A stretch of 64,000 bases of DNA, taken from Patiria pectinifera (lineage: Eukaryota; Echinodermata; Asteroidea; Valvatida; Asterinidae). Under the pieces are notes generated by a model. That model was not told the origin of the DNA. It saw only the letters and a list, made by a program, of their open reading frames with translations, and did no database searches. Shown piece after piece: positions 41,441 to 53,256 of the stretch (position 1 is the first letter of the stretch; every line of letters begins with the position of its first letter). Location: the NCBI GenBank assembly GCA_029964075.1, contig CM057135.1, positions 16,580,863-16,644,862 of the forward strand, read 5' to 3'. A program made the translations under genes and the position numbers.

Positions 41441-44325
41441 TTAGGGCTTTACATCTGCATACATGTTTGGCCAATAGCAACGTTCTCTAAGCAAGGCACA
41501 AGTTCTTTCTATTCCTTGATGACCAAATTGATTATGTACTTGAGTCAAAACCTTAGATCTCAACGAAGAAGGCAGAACAGTTTGGCGTAAGTTTCCAAGT
41601 TTAGGGTCTATGACATCTCTATACAACACACCATCAACTAACAAAAACCGTTTCATCTGTGTCAACATTGTTTGGACAGACCGAGATAACATCCTTCGCT
41701 TCTGTCTTGGTGGAACTAGTTCCGTTGCATGATATTCTAGGAAATTGCTAATGTCTGGATCGCTCTTCTGCAGCTCAGCCAACTCTTCTCGATTATATAA
41801 AGGAAATGCAGCAATGTGATTTGAAATATTCAACTGTACTCTACTTGAACTTAACTCAGACGCAGACTGGTTCACCTGGGATTGCAAATCTAAAGGAATG
41901 AAGTGCAACTTCGAAGATGTGATTTCGGATACTGAAATGCGAGACAAAGAACATGTATCTTCTTCAGACTCAAACTGACGAGAAAGTCCATCAGCATTCT
42001 TGTTGACACGACCTGGACGATAGACTATCTGAAAGTCAAATGATGCTAATTCACCAACCCATCGTTGTTCCACAGCACTCAACTTTGCATTTTCTAAGTG
42101 TGTCAAGGGGTTATTGTCAGCACGAATGACAAAATGAGAACCATACAAGTAATCTTTGAATTTTTCAGTGACTGCCCACTTCAGACCTAACAACTCCAAC
42201 TTCCGAGAACTGTATTTCTCCATGTTTTTCTCGCTATTCCGTAGTGTACGACTGGCAAATGCTATCACCCTCTCAGAGCCTCCTTGCATCTGTGATAGGA
42301 CGGCCCCAAGCCCGGACTGACTAGCGTCAACATCAAGAATGAATGTATCAGAAAAATCTGCAAATGCTAATATGGGAGTACTGGTAAATCTTGATTTTAA
42401 GGTGTCAAATGCCTCCTGGCACTCCAAAGACCACCTGTTACGAAAGAACTTAGGATCATGACCGTGACAGACTCCAACTAAAGCATGCAATGGACGAGCA
42501 AGTTGAGCAAAATCAGAAATAAAACGACGATAATAACTGGCGAAACCTAGGAAAGAACGCAGTTTCTTCACACTTGTTGGTACTGGCCAATCACGTACTG
42601 CCTTGATTTTCTCAATATCGGCTGAAATTCCCTTCTCCGACAAGACATGCCCAAGATAGTGTATTTCCTTACAGAATAAATGACGTTTCGATGGTTTAAA
42701 TTTGAGACCGTGTTGCTTCATACGTGTAAAGACTGTGTCAAGATGGTTCAGGTGATCCGTGAACGTCTTGGAATATATACAAATATCGTCTAGATATACG
42801 AACAACATCTGGTATACAAGGTCCCCAACACACCGTTGCATTAACCTCTGAAAGGTTGCTGGAGCTCCACAGAGGCCAAAAGGCATGCGGACATACTCGT
42901 ACAGACCCATGGGAGTTACAAAAGCTGTCTTCTCACGATCTTGTTCTCGTACTTTGACCTGATGGTAGCCACTAGCTAAATCTAAAGATGTGAAAAATTT
43001 AGCTCCAACTGCAGCGTCAATTAATTCCGATATTCTGGGAAGAGGAAATGCATCTTTTTTTGTCTTGGCATTTAGGCGACGATAGTCGACACACATTCTG
43101 AGAGATCCATCCTTCTTCTTAGCAAGTACGATGGGAGCAGCATAAGGACTGTGACTTTCAGTCACCATACCATGATCTAGCAAACCCTTTATATGTTGTT
43201 TGACCTGCTCGTATTGATTAGGGGGAATCCTACGAAATGTTTGAGCCACCGGCTCTGAATCAGTTGTGTTTATGTGATGTTCTACGGTATTCGTCTCACC
43301 CAAGTCAAACTCATGCTCAGCAAATATGTCTTTATGTTTGTCCAATAATTTGTTCACTTCCATCAACTCCTCATCTGAACCTGAAAAACCTGTCAAATCT
43401 ACTGCTACTGAGGACTGTGAAGAAGATGTGGATTTCTCTTCAATCCTAGCAATTTGGATGTGATTCACAGAAACCTGAAATTGTACCTCAGAACTGTTAT
43501 CCACAACACCATCTATCATGCGTAAAACTCCTATACGTGTTTTTGGACGCAAAGTGAATCCAGAAGTAGACATGTTATCAATCCTAACTGGAAATGTTTT
43601 ACCTACTTCCACGAGTGTAGAGGCTATTAGAATCCTAACAGGAAGATGATCAGAATTCCTTAATGGCTCTACAATTCCCACTTTGGATGGAGAATGGCTA
43701 TTTGTCTCTGCTCTGACCGTCACCGACGATTCTGGGGGTACAAAGATGTTCTGACTACCTGCAACTTTCACAAAACCAACCGTCTCTATCTCCTCTGCTA
43801 AATCCTTCAAAGCTAAAACTGAAGTCACAAATGCAAGTGAAGGAGAATGATCACTGTTGTCATCTTTCATCGCTTCAACGAGAGGTCGCAGTAGGTTCAT
43901 ACCTAACAACCCGGGAACCTGTCTCTTCTGTTCTCGGTGTTCTACATCAACTGAATCCTTGACTACCAAAATACCAACTTCCGGAATCCTAATCCCATTA
44001 ACTTCAACATCAACTTCAATGTAGCCAACATATGGTATTTCAAGACCACTTGCAGAAGTAATCTTCAAAAACAGATTCTCACTATGTATGTGTGTATCAC
44101 TTGGCTTAAGTAAAGAATTAAAACATTCTTCAGTAAGAGTTGAGACCATGGAACCAGTATCGACAAGACAAGTTATTTCTCTACCACCAATATTCGCCAC
44201 TACTGTAGGACATGTTCCTACCAAACGATGTTTACTTGGACCAGTTGAGTCCACTCCATGCCTCCCAATCGATGGACTCTGAGCGAAGGGAGGTTCTAGT
44301 TTTCCGATGAAGACTTCTCACTAGC
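41441..44325 (-). CDS. pol: gypsy pol: aspartic protease, reverse transcriptase, RNase H, integrase N-terminus
   Basis: CLVDTGSMVSTL is the protease active site. RT motifs: CVDYRRLNAKT, SLDLASGYHQV, MPFGLCGAPATFQ, FVYLDDICIYS and LGHVLSEKGI. RNase H: ILDVDASQSGLGAVL, KLELLGLKWAV, IRADNNPLTHL and NADGLSR. The integrase HH pair is VHNQFGHQGIERT. The frame is open from a TGA near 44325 and lies in -1 relative to gag, which ends at 44296; the overlap is ~27 bp. The first ATG/GTG codons near 44254 need not be used if -1 frameshifting operates. It ends prematurely at DVKP (41441). Confidence 0.92.
44296..44325 (-). promoter_or_regulatory. gag-pol -1 frameshift overlap
   Basis: Gag ends GAA AAC TAG. 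Pol is open in the -1 frame from the TGA just upstream. G GAA AAC is the only plausible slip site in the ~8-codon overlap; it is not a perfect X-XXY-YYZ heptamer. Confidence 0.4.
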
Positions 44326-45637
44326 TTCCTTCTTCAGCTTCTCGATGGTTGCCTGGGCTTCTTTAAGCTGTAACTTATAACATCTATCCCGGGAATGACC
44401 TACACCGTTACAAAAATCACACTTGATTCTGGTTCTACCTTTGTCACTACGACTTGAACGAGACTCCAGATTACGTGTTGGATTAGACTCAAGAGTTTTG
44501 TTTGTCCCTTGTATTCTAATATGCTCCTGCAATAAATGTGTTACATCCTCAATTTGTTTCTGCTGTTGTTGTATTTGTTGCTGTTGTTTGTGAACAATGT
44601 CAGTCAATGCTAGTGTTTCTGAAGCAAGGCTTGTTCTGGCTGCTTGAATGGAAACTTGCTGTTTCGAGGTTGTGATGTCAGTAGGATCTTCAGCCCAATC
44701 AATGGCTTCAGACCGCAAAGTGTAAAATTCAACCGAAGGGGTATCTTTTACTCTTTTCCTCAAATGTTTTCTTTAGGAGACTATCTGAGACACCATCTGC
44801 GAATTGGTCACACAACACCTGTTCTTTGTGAACACTAAGATGGGGTGATTTTCGACAAGCCCTGTCAAACAGGTCAAGGAGGGCATGAGAAAAGTCACGA
44901 ATGTTCTCTCCTTCCTTTTGTCTTCTCTCAAAGAAAGCACGCTGTAAGTGAACGGAAGACCCCTGATCTCCAAAAACTTCCCTAAGAATTCTGAAAACAT
45001 CTTCCACTTTCTTCTTAGGTCTGAATTTAACTTCCTCTCTGGCTGGCCCAATTAAGTGTTGGAACACAAAATCAACTTTATCTACCTCTGCTAATGAGCG
45101 AGACCTGATAGTTGCCTTAACATCACAGATCCAATCCTCTAATTTGAGTGTGGTATCAGGTAACCCTGAATATGTTGCAAGCCTTTTCTGGCTAGGCATG
45201 AGAAGGAATGCGGGACTAGTTTTGGCCTTTGGTTCACTGGTAGTTGCATGGAGTTGTTCCTGCAACTTCTTTATCTGATCCATCATTTCCCCTTCAGACA
45301 GTTTTGTTTCTGGTTTCCCAACTGACTTAGGTGACTTTCCAGCAGTAGCCATCATGAAAGAATCATACACAGATCTCTGCTGATTATGAGGAGAAAATGT
45401 CAGTACACGGACAAATATAATCACAAATACAAGCAGCACGAGCAAGCGGTTAGCATGCATTACCTTAACACGTATTCTACGTCGGTAAAGAAGAAAACAC
45501 AGTACGTTGGTGCTACAGCGGTTTGCGGATACGAGAGGCTTAGAGAGCAACAAGCGGGTAGTAACTGCAGTGAAGACAGCAGGGCAGGGAGAGAGGCATG
45601 AGGTACAGAAGCCAGAACTGTTCCGGTAAAGCTTCAA
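44296..45637 (-). CDS. gag: gypsy gag with CCHC knuckle (one frameshift)
   Basis: The first frame (45637-44729) contains a retrotransposon Gag core (LKLEDWICDVKATIRSRS, FQHLIGPAREEVKF, LREVFGDQGSS). The second (44763-44296) continues in another frame with SVEFYTLRSEAIDW, a Gln-rich coiled segment and CDFCNGVGHSRDRC (C-x2-C-x4-H-x4-C). The break is a single-base shift in the gaggaaaagagtaaaa run. The likely start is an internal Met before ATAGKSPKSVG, since the upstream ~90 residues are not Gag-like. Confidence 0.85.
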
Positions 45638-46360
45638 CCTGCAGATGTAAAAAGAGGGAAAAAACTACCACGGTGTTACTAAAATGCCACACAAAATGTG
45701 AGTATATACTCAAATGTGAAATATCTAAAGCGTCATCTCCATGGCAAACTTGATTTTACCAAAATAGCTGTTCTCTGGTTTGACCAATCAAACAACCAAT
45801 CAGTTCTATGTCTGTGATAAATCTGTGTCTAACATGCAAAACTATCACTTGTCAAAACGACATGCTCAATGGCTACAAGTTAAAATACAAATGAATGTAC
45901 AATATCAAAAATGTTAAAAATCTTGACTGCAAGACACTGTTCCCAGTGAGTATGTTTACAGTTCACCATCAGTGAAAGAGTTCTATAGCTGAATACTAGA
46001 AGCACACTCCACGGCCGGTCGGCTGAAAACGGGTGATGGTGAAGAATGTCTCTCCAATCTGTGTCAGACGACGGTGCCAAACTGTGGGGAAGATGTGTGT
46101 AGCTAAGAAGGCTCTCCGAGAAGGTGTGTGTAGCTACATGTAAAAATACTCTCACTTCAGACGAACATCTGGGCAGCTGTCTGTCCGGAGACTAGATGAT
46201 GTAAAACGCACTGCTGCAGCAAACCACCCTTCTGATGAAAGACGCTTCTCTCAAGAAGGTTGTCATCGAAGATAATAATGATGATGATGATGATGATAAT
46301 AATAATGACTGTCGTTTATATATGATCAAACGTGTCACAAATTAAGATGTCTTTTATGAC
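45638..46360 (-). other. gypsy 5' leader
   Basis: About 720 bp between the primer-binding site and gag. It contains a GAT/ATA microsatellite at about 46270-46308. No frame is supported. Confidence 0.5.
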
Positions 46361-46378
46361 ATCCTGCCGACTACGCCA
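46361..46378 (-). promoter_or_regulatory. primer-binding site for tRNA-Ser
   Basis: The plus strand reads atcctgccgactacgcca, four bases inside the 5' LTR. This equals the 3' end (with CCA) of eukaryotic tRNA-Ser(AGA/TGA) as I remember it, so the minus-strand RNA would pair with that primer over 18 bases. Confidence 0.8.
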
Positions 46379-46382
46379 TTTT

Positions 46383-48024
46383 TGTAACCGAGCTGGAAAG
46401 GTTACGCAGAAAAATTTAAAAGTGACACAGGGATATAATTCCACTTAATTGATCAAAATTTTATTACTACAAAAAACGACAGTCATTCTTCAGCAGTCTG
46501 TAATAACAGAAAACAGAAGAATAAAAATTAATTTATCTACAAATATACAATGATTATGAATCCAATATTCAATTATTTAATTATTTGAAATAACCATCTC
46601 TCCTTATCCTTGGTTATCTCTTATCATGAGAAATTGCATTACTGGTTCTATAAACCTCAATTTCCATTGATTTGTTCCATAGAAATGTTTTTGCTGCGAA
46701 TTTACAAGTACATTTCTTACGAGAGGCATAAAAATATTAAAGGCATAAAAATTTAATCAAGGAGAAATAATCTCCATAAGCACTTGCTATGCAATAATTT
46801 TACAACACATTTATCTCCAAATCTCTAAATCTCCAATTCTCCAATTTCTTAGGCACACTTCAAGCAATAATGTTTTATACACGTACCCAAATATTATGGA
46901 TGCTGGATAATGGATACACTGGTCTACTCGAGAAGGCTTCTATATTTGTGACCATCAGGAACCACAGAACCACAAGCAGTAGCTGTAATAAAATTACTGT
47001 ACATATTAAGTAATCTCATAAATATTAATAAATGTTTCGATGAAGGAATATTAAATAATCATCAGTGCCATCAAAAAGTTTCATCTCCACAGTACGTGTG
47101 TACACATCCGTAGTTATTCTATATTGATGAATTTACAATGCATTTTATACCGTACATCTATTTCTTAACATTTGTTTGTTTAAACAGTAAGGCTCATAAA
47201 AAGAGTATTCAATATTCTGTATTCGTACATCCATCTATATGTCTCATGTGTTTCATTTCAGGCTAGAACATTCTCTTATTTCTCTTTCCATTCACGCTAT
47301 CCAACTTTGAGTTCAATAAAGTGCATTGACCCTATAATTCAACATATTTAGGATCGAAGTATGTGCAAGTACACAGTCAATATTACAAGGTTCGGTATCC
47401 AAAAATTCAAGTCATATTATGCACAATTTTTGTAGACTTGGCTTTCAACCTGGGATATTTATGGCATAAAAATGTTTCATACAGACTTGGCATCCAACCT
47501 TGAGTATTCATGGCATAAAAATGTGTCGTAAAGTGCTATTTAAGATAACATCAAAATTTACGAAGTTGAAACACTTACCGGAGCAGTTGCGGCCTGTGTA
47601 CCTATGCCTCGGGATGTTTGGGCAAACTACACGATATGCATACATGTACACGATATGTGTATGCACATGCGGCGTGCTAACCATGGCAAAACAACGTGAG
47701 AAACACAGCAAAATATAGACAAGCTGGCTCGAAATAAGGTGTGGCTGGCAGCAGGAACGACAAGCAGTCAAGTGACCTACACATGCTTGCTTACTCTCCA
47801 AGAAAACTAGCGAAAAAAATTCACGGAATGTGCGTCCGAAGCCCTATGCTTTGAGACACTGTACGGAATAAAAGGCTTTTTCGCACTGCATGTCATATGC
47901 AAATTGTTACGCAACTCGGTATGCTCTATTCGACGGAAAACACAAGAGGGCGCTCGCAATGCTTCGACAACTTTCGCATCGCTGTTTATACTAAAAATAT
48001 AAGACATCGACAAAGAAATATTTA
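46383..48024 (-). repeat. gypsy 5' LTR
   Basis: 1642 bp, matching the left LTR. It includes a 65-bp segment at about 46494-46560 missing from the left copy, and a catg-type insertion near 47640. Its outer end reads TTTAA rather than TTACA, so the terminal bases are damaged. Confidence 0.9.
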
Positions 48025-48029
48025 ACCAC

Positions 48030-48569
48030 CTGTCCTCCTTTCCTAATGTTATGTGACTGCTTGAACTCTTGTCGTCTCATTTTTCTCTTGTAATTTCTTA
48101 ATGGCCTCTTTCTACCACTTCTGAGACAAATTTCTTCTACATAGTCCAGTACCTTACCACGTCCACAGTGTCTTGTCCAACCATACTCTTTAAGCCAACG
48201 TACTCCATTCAAATTACATACTCTTGATGATCGCTTCATTCCTTTTTCTCTTAGAGTACTCACACATTTCTGTCTTTGTTGTTGATGTCCACCACATCCT
48301 TCTTTTGCTTTCTTGTCATCCTTGACATCCTGTTCAGAACAAATGGTTATGCAATTTGTGATCTTATTAGTGTTCATTCTTTCACAATCATGTGTTTCAT
48401 GCATATAATCCAACTGTTTCAAGATGTCTTTTCTGCTATTTTTAGTGCTTGTGGTTCTAAATAATGCACTAAAACGTCCAATTCTCTTCCTTCTCAGGTT
48501 CGTAGCACTATATTTCATTTGTCTTCTCTTCATTCTGAACCTCATTGTTCTGATTGTTGTAGTCTTCAT
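48030..48569 (-). pseudogene. Helentron ORF, N-terminal basic part
   Basis: Minus-strand frame starting MKTTTIRTMRFRMKRR, with a Cys/His-spaced Arg/Lys-rich region (CSEQDVKDDKKAKEGCGGH, RHCGRGKVLDYVEEICLRSG). It stops where the right LTR begins. Its continuation is the PHD segment below 20553, as judged from the shared insertion point. I do not recognise a named domain. Confidence 0.5.
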
Positions 48570-48680
48570 TGCACAACTTGTTGTAGACTTGATTGAATAA
48601 ACTACTGTGATGATACAATTCTGATTGCTATCAAAGTAGGTACTGTATGATGTTGAACTGAAAATACTACGAAATCGGTA
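48570..48680. other. Helentron 5' flank of the coding region
   Basis: AT-rich, upstream of the first Met of the Helentron frame. No start signal is recognisable. Confidence 0.35.
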
Positions 48681-49445
48681 ATCTTAAACTGTTTTATTTC
48701 AATTAAAAATATCCCTTTGCATCAATTAATTCAACTTTGAAATATACTTTTCAATAACTTCAACCAAAAACCGTTTAGCAACTTCTTGGCCAAAACTAGA
48801 AATATTTCCTTTTCAATACCTTTCAACAAAGACTTTTTAGCAACTTCTTTGTAATGCCTTGCTTTTCAATGACACTTCAAAGGCTCTTAAGCAACTTTTT
48901 TCTAATGACTGTTAGCGTTTCAACAGAATTTCAAGCAAAGACTCTGCAGCAACTTGTTTGTAATGCCTTTCCTTTTTAATAAAAACAGCAAGCAAAACTC
49001 TCTGGACACTTCTTTGTAACGACTTTTCTTTAATTTACGTCAAAGACTCTTAGCAGATCCTTTGTAATGATTTTCGCTTTCACTGATAAATTCAAACACT
49101 TAGCAGCTTCTTTGTAATGACTTTCTTTTTCACTGATAACTTTCCAGCAAAAAATCTTAGCCAGTTTTCGTAACAATTTTCGTTTTCAATAACTTAAAGC
49201 AAAAACTCTGTCAACTTCTTCGTAACGACTTTCGTATTCAATTATAACTTAGGTCAACTTCTATCTAATGACTTTCTTTTCACTGATAACTTCAAGCAAA
49301 GACTTTTAGCAAATTCTTGTAACAACTTTCACTTTCAATAACTTCAAGCAAATACTCTTTGTCAACTTCTTTGCAATGACTTTCGTATTCAATTATAACT
49401 TCCAGCAAATACTCTTTGTCAAATTCTTGTAACGACTTGTAACTT
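48681..49445. repeat. degenerate ~60-bp tandem repeats
   Basis: Many imperfect units combine caacttctttgtaatgactt, tcaataacttcaagc and aaagactcttagc. They are probably part of the Helentron's 5' subterminal region, since they directly precede its coding sequence. Confidence 0.7.
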
Positions 49446-49662
49446 GTCACTGAGACAGTGACCGATAACTTTGAATATAATTGTCACTGAAACTGTGACC
49501 GATAGCTTTAAATATATTTGTCACTGAAACAGTGACCGATAGCTTTGAATATATGTGTCACTGAAACAGTGACCGATAGCTTTGAATATATGTGTCACTG
49601 AAACAGTGACCGATAGCTTTGAATATAATTGTCACTGAAACAGTGACCGATAGCTTTCACTT
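49446..49662. repeat. 37-bp tandem array with hairpins, six units
   Basis: Units start at 49446, 49483, 49520, 49557, 49594 and 49631 (exact 37-bp period). Each holds GTCACTG-aaa-CAGTGAC (7-bp arms, 3-base loop; first loop aga, one arm mutated in unit 2) followed by cgatagctttgaatata. Confidence 0.92.
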
Positions 49663-52600
49663 TTCTTTTTGCTTCACATATAACAGACAATGTTCGCTAA
49701 CATACAACTCGTTCTTTACATATAACACGTTTTGCTACATAAAACAACTTCAGTGAGAGGAGATGAAATGACGACAAATAAGGGAGGAAATATGTTGGAA
49801 ATGAAATGGGATGATCAGGAAGGGTCAATGGGACAGACGAACTGGACGAACTGGACGTAACCAACAGAAAGATGAGGAAAAGATGCCACACTGTCAACTG
49901 TCATATCTGTAAAGACAAATAGAAAAATACTGATTCAATATTTCATGAACAACTTACAGCAATGACATTTCAGACCACTCGTATTTTTTTCACTGTATGC
50001 CACTCAGAATGTCAATGACCCTGTTATGAGCCCAATCTGTCATATTACTATCCTTGGGTCCAAGTTTCTCAGACTAGTGTTAGCGATCGTGAAGTGAAGG
50101 ACCCCTGTTTTGTTTTAATCAAATTAGAGTCAGAGTACACCTGCAACATTAGTACGCACAAAGACCAGACAGCGCGAGCGGTCCATCTTTTGCAGCCCCA
50201 TGCAATTACAGTACGAGTGGACAGCACTTAACCAATGTCCAGTCGTTGTGCATCCATGTCACACTAAATGATACTTGCAGTGACTGCCTTGTCATGAAAC
50301 AGTCGTAGGTGCATTTCCGATCTACACACAGAGTTTGTTTATCGACGCAGGTCAGAGTCGTGTCTGCATGCTTCACGTACGTATTTGAATGCCCGTGGTG
50401 TACGTACATAGAAATGTGCATCGTAGAGCAAAGCTGGTGCATTATTCAATGATCGCTGTATGATGTCTGGTTGAATTTCACAGATATGCAAGCCAAAAAT
50501 AATCGGGAGTATCATTGAATTTGAAGCCCCATTACTTTGTCTTTGACATGTGGAGAAGCCAGTAGGTGCTTTCAAAGGTAGTTTTGGTTAAGTATTTTGC
50601 GTGATTTTTAGAAATTGTTGAATTCACCATAATTTTTTAGTAGGTCATGTAGGTCGCTAGTACGACAGACCAACATCCGGAGTGTCAAAAAAGGAGTCTA
50701 GTGACCCAGTTAGTGGTACTAGACGGCCTACATGTTATTGAGAATATATCGCCATCTAGCATGACTAGTCATGCTAGTTTGGTAGGTACAATATTTTTAA
50801 AGTGGATTTTGTTCCCTTATTGAGCCGGGCCCTACACTTCACGATCGCCAAAAAAAATGATACCCCATCATTAGCTTGAGTAACTCCAGTTGACATGCTC
50901 CATATTCATTAACATGTTACATGTGAATGAATTTGGAGTAGGCCCCCTGTGTGTCATGCCCAACGTAACAACGTTGGTCATGTCACTTGTCAGTTAACCG
51001 AACTCCTTCTTTTCGCAAAATTATTAGCGGGTTCACACTTAAAATGCCATTCAATAATTACTATTGAATAGTTCTAACATGTTCATTTACATACAAGTCG
51101 AGATTCTTTTAAATAAACACAAAATTACCCTTCCCAGAACCTAATTGGATTTACTTCTCACCTTGCAAATCAACAAGTCTGATGCTCTACGTTACAGCGT
51201 ATTTAACCCAATGGTTTCAGAAGTCACGCCATCGGTACCAGACGATTCCACTCAAAAGTGGGTAGCGCCAGTATCACAACTCCAGCAGTACACTTATGAT
51301 AATTTATGCTTACGTCACCACAAGTCAGGCACGTCACGTCACAGGACTTAAAATTGCAGTATCGATGGCGATCAGTGGCGGAGCTCCGGAGAGCGGGTTT
51401 TGCATCGAATTATCGGTTAACTTTCGGAATGAAACTCGTGTTTGAGCAGAGCCAGCTGTGACATGTCGTTCTTCCCATTCCAAACTAACTAGTGCAAACA
51501 ATTACAATAGCATTCGGTTGTACCACGGAGGTAGAATTACTTGTACTTGGGCTAATCGATCTGTAACTTTGTCAAGGTTAGCGTGCTCGGCGGATACTAT
51601 TTTACACAGTGTCGGCATTTTAGTCGATTACAACGTGCGCTTAAAAAAAAAATACGAATAGATAAGGGGAGCCTTCGTTTTTGAAATGACCAATGTTGGA
51701 TTAACCGGCTTGGGCAGATGATTCGGGTCAATGCATATTCTCCCATGATTTATTATTACATTTAGCATAAAGTAGGTATGATTACTTTATCGTGAATTCT
51801 TGCATTAATTGTTATTTAGTTTGTTTATTTTTACTCTTTTCCTTTTTACACAACCATAGAGAAATGACATACCATATTTACATAAACCTTGTTAATATTC
51901 TTTAAAAAAAAAAAGCTATTGAATAAAGAATTTATTTTGAATTAATGGATTTGAATCTGTATCAAAATATTTTTCTGTCGTTGAAAAAATCTCCGCGGTT
52001 TTCATTTACTTCCGTGTGTATCCGTGGACTGTGTAACGCCATAACCACAGAAATCCTTGGACTTTGGAGATGCTAATTATGATTTATCCTTTACCCTATG
52101 TATGGGATGGTTGACCTAGCATGTCTCAAGATATTTTTCGCAGGGCATAATAGATTAACTGTGAAGCTGACACTTTCCCTGCATGCAGATAAAGGTGTGT
52201 GTAATTATTTTTGTGCCAAAGAGGGTTGGTGGTTTTGAAAATTACCATACTTTTTTTAATCGAGGAAAACCATATGGGCCCACCATGCAAGCTTAAACGG
52301 TGCCTTAGGAGAAGCGCATATGGTTGCAAACAACATCAGCTCTAAAACAAGTAGATACAGTACCGCACCGATATTGCAATATTGGAGGAGGAGGGGGTAT
52401 CGAAGGTCGCGTGTACGGCAATTATGGGCCGAGTCGTAACATTGTACATGTTACACCCGGTACAATTACGTACGGAACCCTTGGCGTGTACAAAATGTAC
52501 ATGTATGGGTGGTGCTGGTGGGCCTGCTAAAGAAGGACATGCACACGACGATCACGCGCGGACCGACGATGTACATAATTCATAAGTTTGATGACGCTGT

Positions 52601-53256
52601 ACTGTTCGCGGCATAAATTATGATAAGTGTACTGCTGGAGTTGTGATACTGGCGCTACCTCAAAGGTGCATGGATCTGCGATGGCGCTCAGCACACCGGC
52701 GAGTTACAATAGCGCCCTCAATGTTTACTTTGCGCCTCCACACATCGCATTGTTCAATACGAAATGCCACCTTAGACTCCGACTCAGCCTTCAGTATTTA
52801 TGTTTATTTTTATATTTATTTAATTTCAGGGATATTACAAACAGTGAATTACAGACAAAACAATTACATGTACATATTGAGGGCGCTGTTCAAGCTGCTG
52901 CCTGCACACGTTAAATACTCCGAGATTTTCTGACTTTTTTGCCGAATTCTAGCCCTCAGACTCCGTGTTATTAATCACTGACGTTGAACTATGATTCTGT
53001 AAGTACCATACATCGATGATGCATGCCGAGAAATATGCTATTTCGTCTAAATACGGCAAAATACTGCTTTTTGCTGTCTCCCTGCTGGTGATAGTGCAAT
53101 CTGCATGTACATGTCTATGTACATGTAACGTTACATTGTTTGGCACCCATTACTTACGTCGGCCTACCTGCACACACATAACTACATGTACATGTAAATG
53201 CTTTTACCGGATCTCATCAAGCATTTAGTGCTGGAAACAATTCACCTCACAATCGT
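49663..53256. other. long non-coding stretch
   Basis: I see no supported gene in ~3.6 kb. Noted: an 18-bp perfect palindrome agcatgactagtcatgct at about 50757-50774; gggcgct/gcgccct-type repeat edges (52690-52880); and TACATG-rich sequence at 53100-53200 just before the LINE frame. The LINE 5' end is probably within the last few hundred bases. Confidence 0.4.

Larger units (their letters stand above)
20554..48024 (-). mobile_element. complete Ty3/gypsy LTR retrotransposon (minus strand), with nested Polinton
   Basis: Two long direct repeats (20554-22126 and 46383-48024) flank gag and pol on the minus strand, with a tRNA-Ser-type primer-binding site next to the 5' LTR. The LTRs begin TGTAAC and the left one ends TTACA, reading TG...CA. 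Flanks read caac (20550-20553) and ccac (48026-48029), a likely 4-bp target duplication with one change and a lost terminal base pair. A Polinton occupies 23055-40234 within the last codons of the pol-fused frame. Confidence 0.88.
12286..48569 (-). mobile_element. Helentron (Helitron2-type) element, interrupted by a gypsy LTR element
   Basis: The minus-strand coding remnants in order are: basic Cys/His N-terminus (48569-48030), PHD finger (20550-19860), tegument-like cysteine protease, OTU, DUF6570-like, Rep, helicase and endonuclease (to 12286). Rep plus SF1 helicase defines Helitrons. The added apurinic endonuclease and OTU are typical of Helentrons. A complete LTR retrotransposon occupies 20554-48024. 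At least three in-frame TAA codons and several frameshifts make this copy non-functional. The outer termini are not resolved; coordinates are those of the coding span. Confidence 0.8.

Noticed and set aside
49446..49662. CRISPR-like or attI-like array
   Set aside because: Spacers between palindromes are themselves identical; it is a simple tandem repeat.
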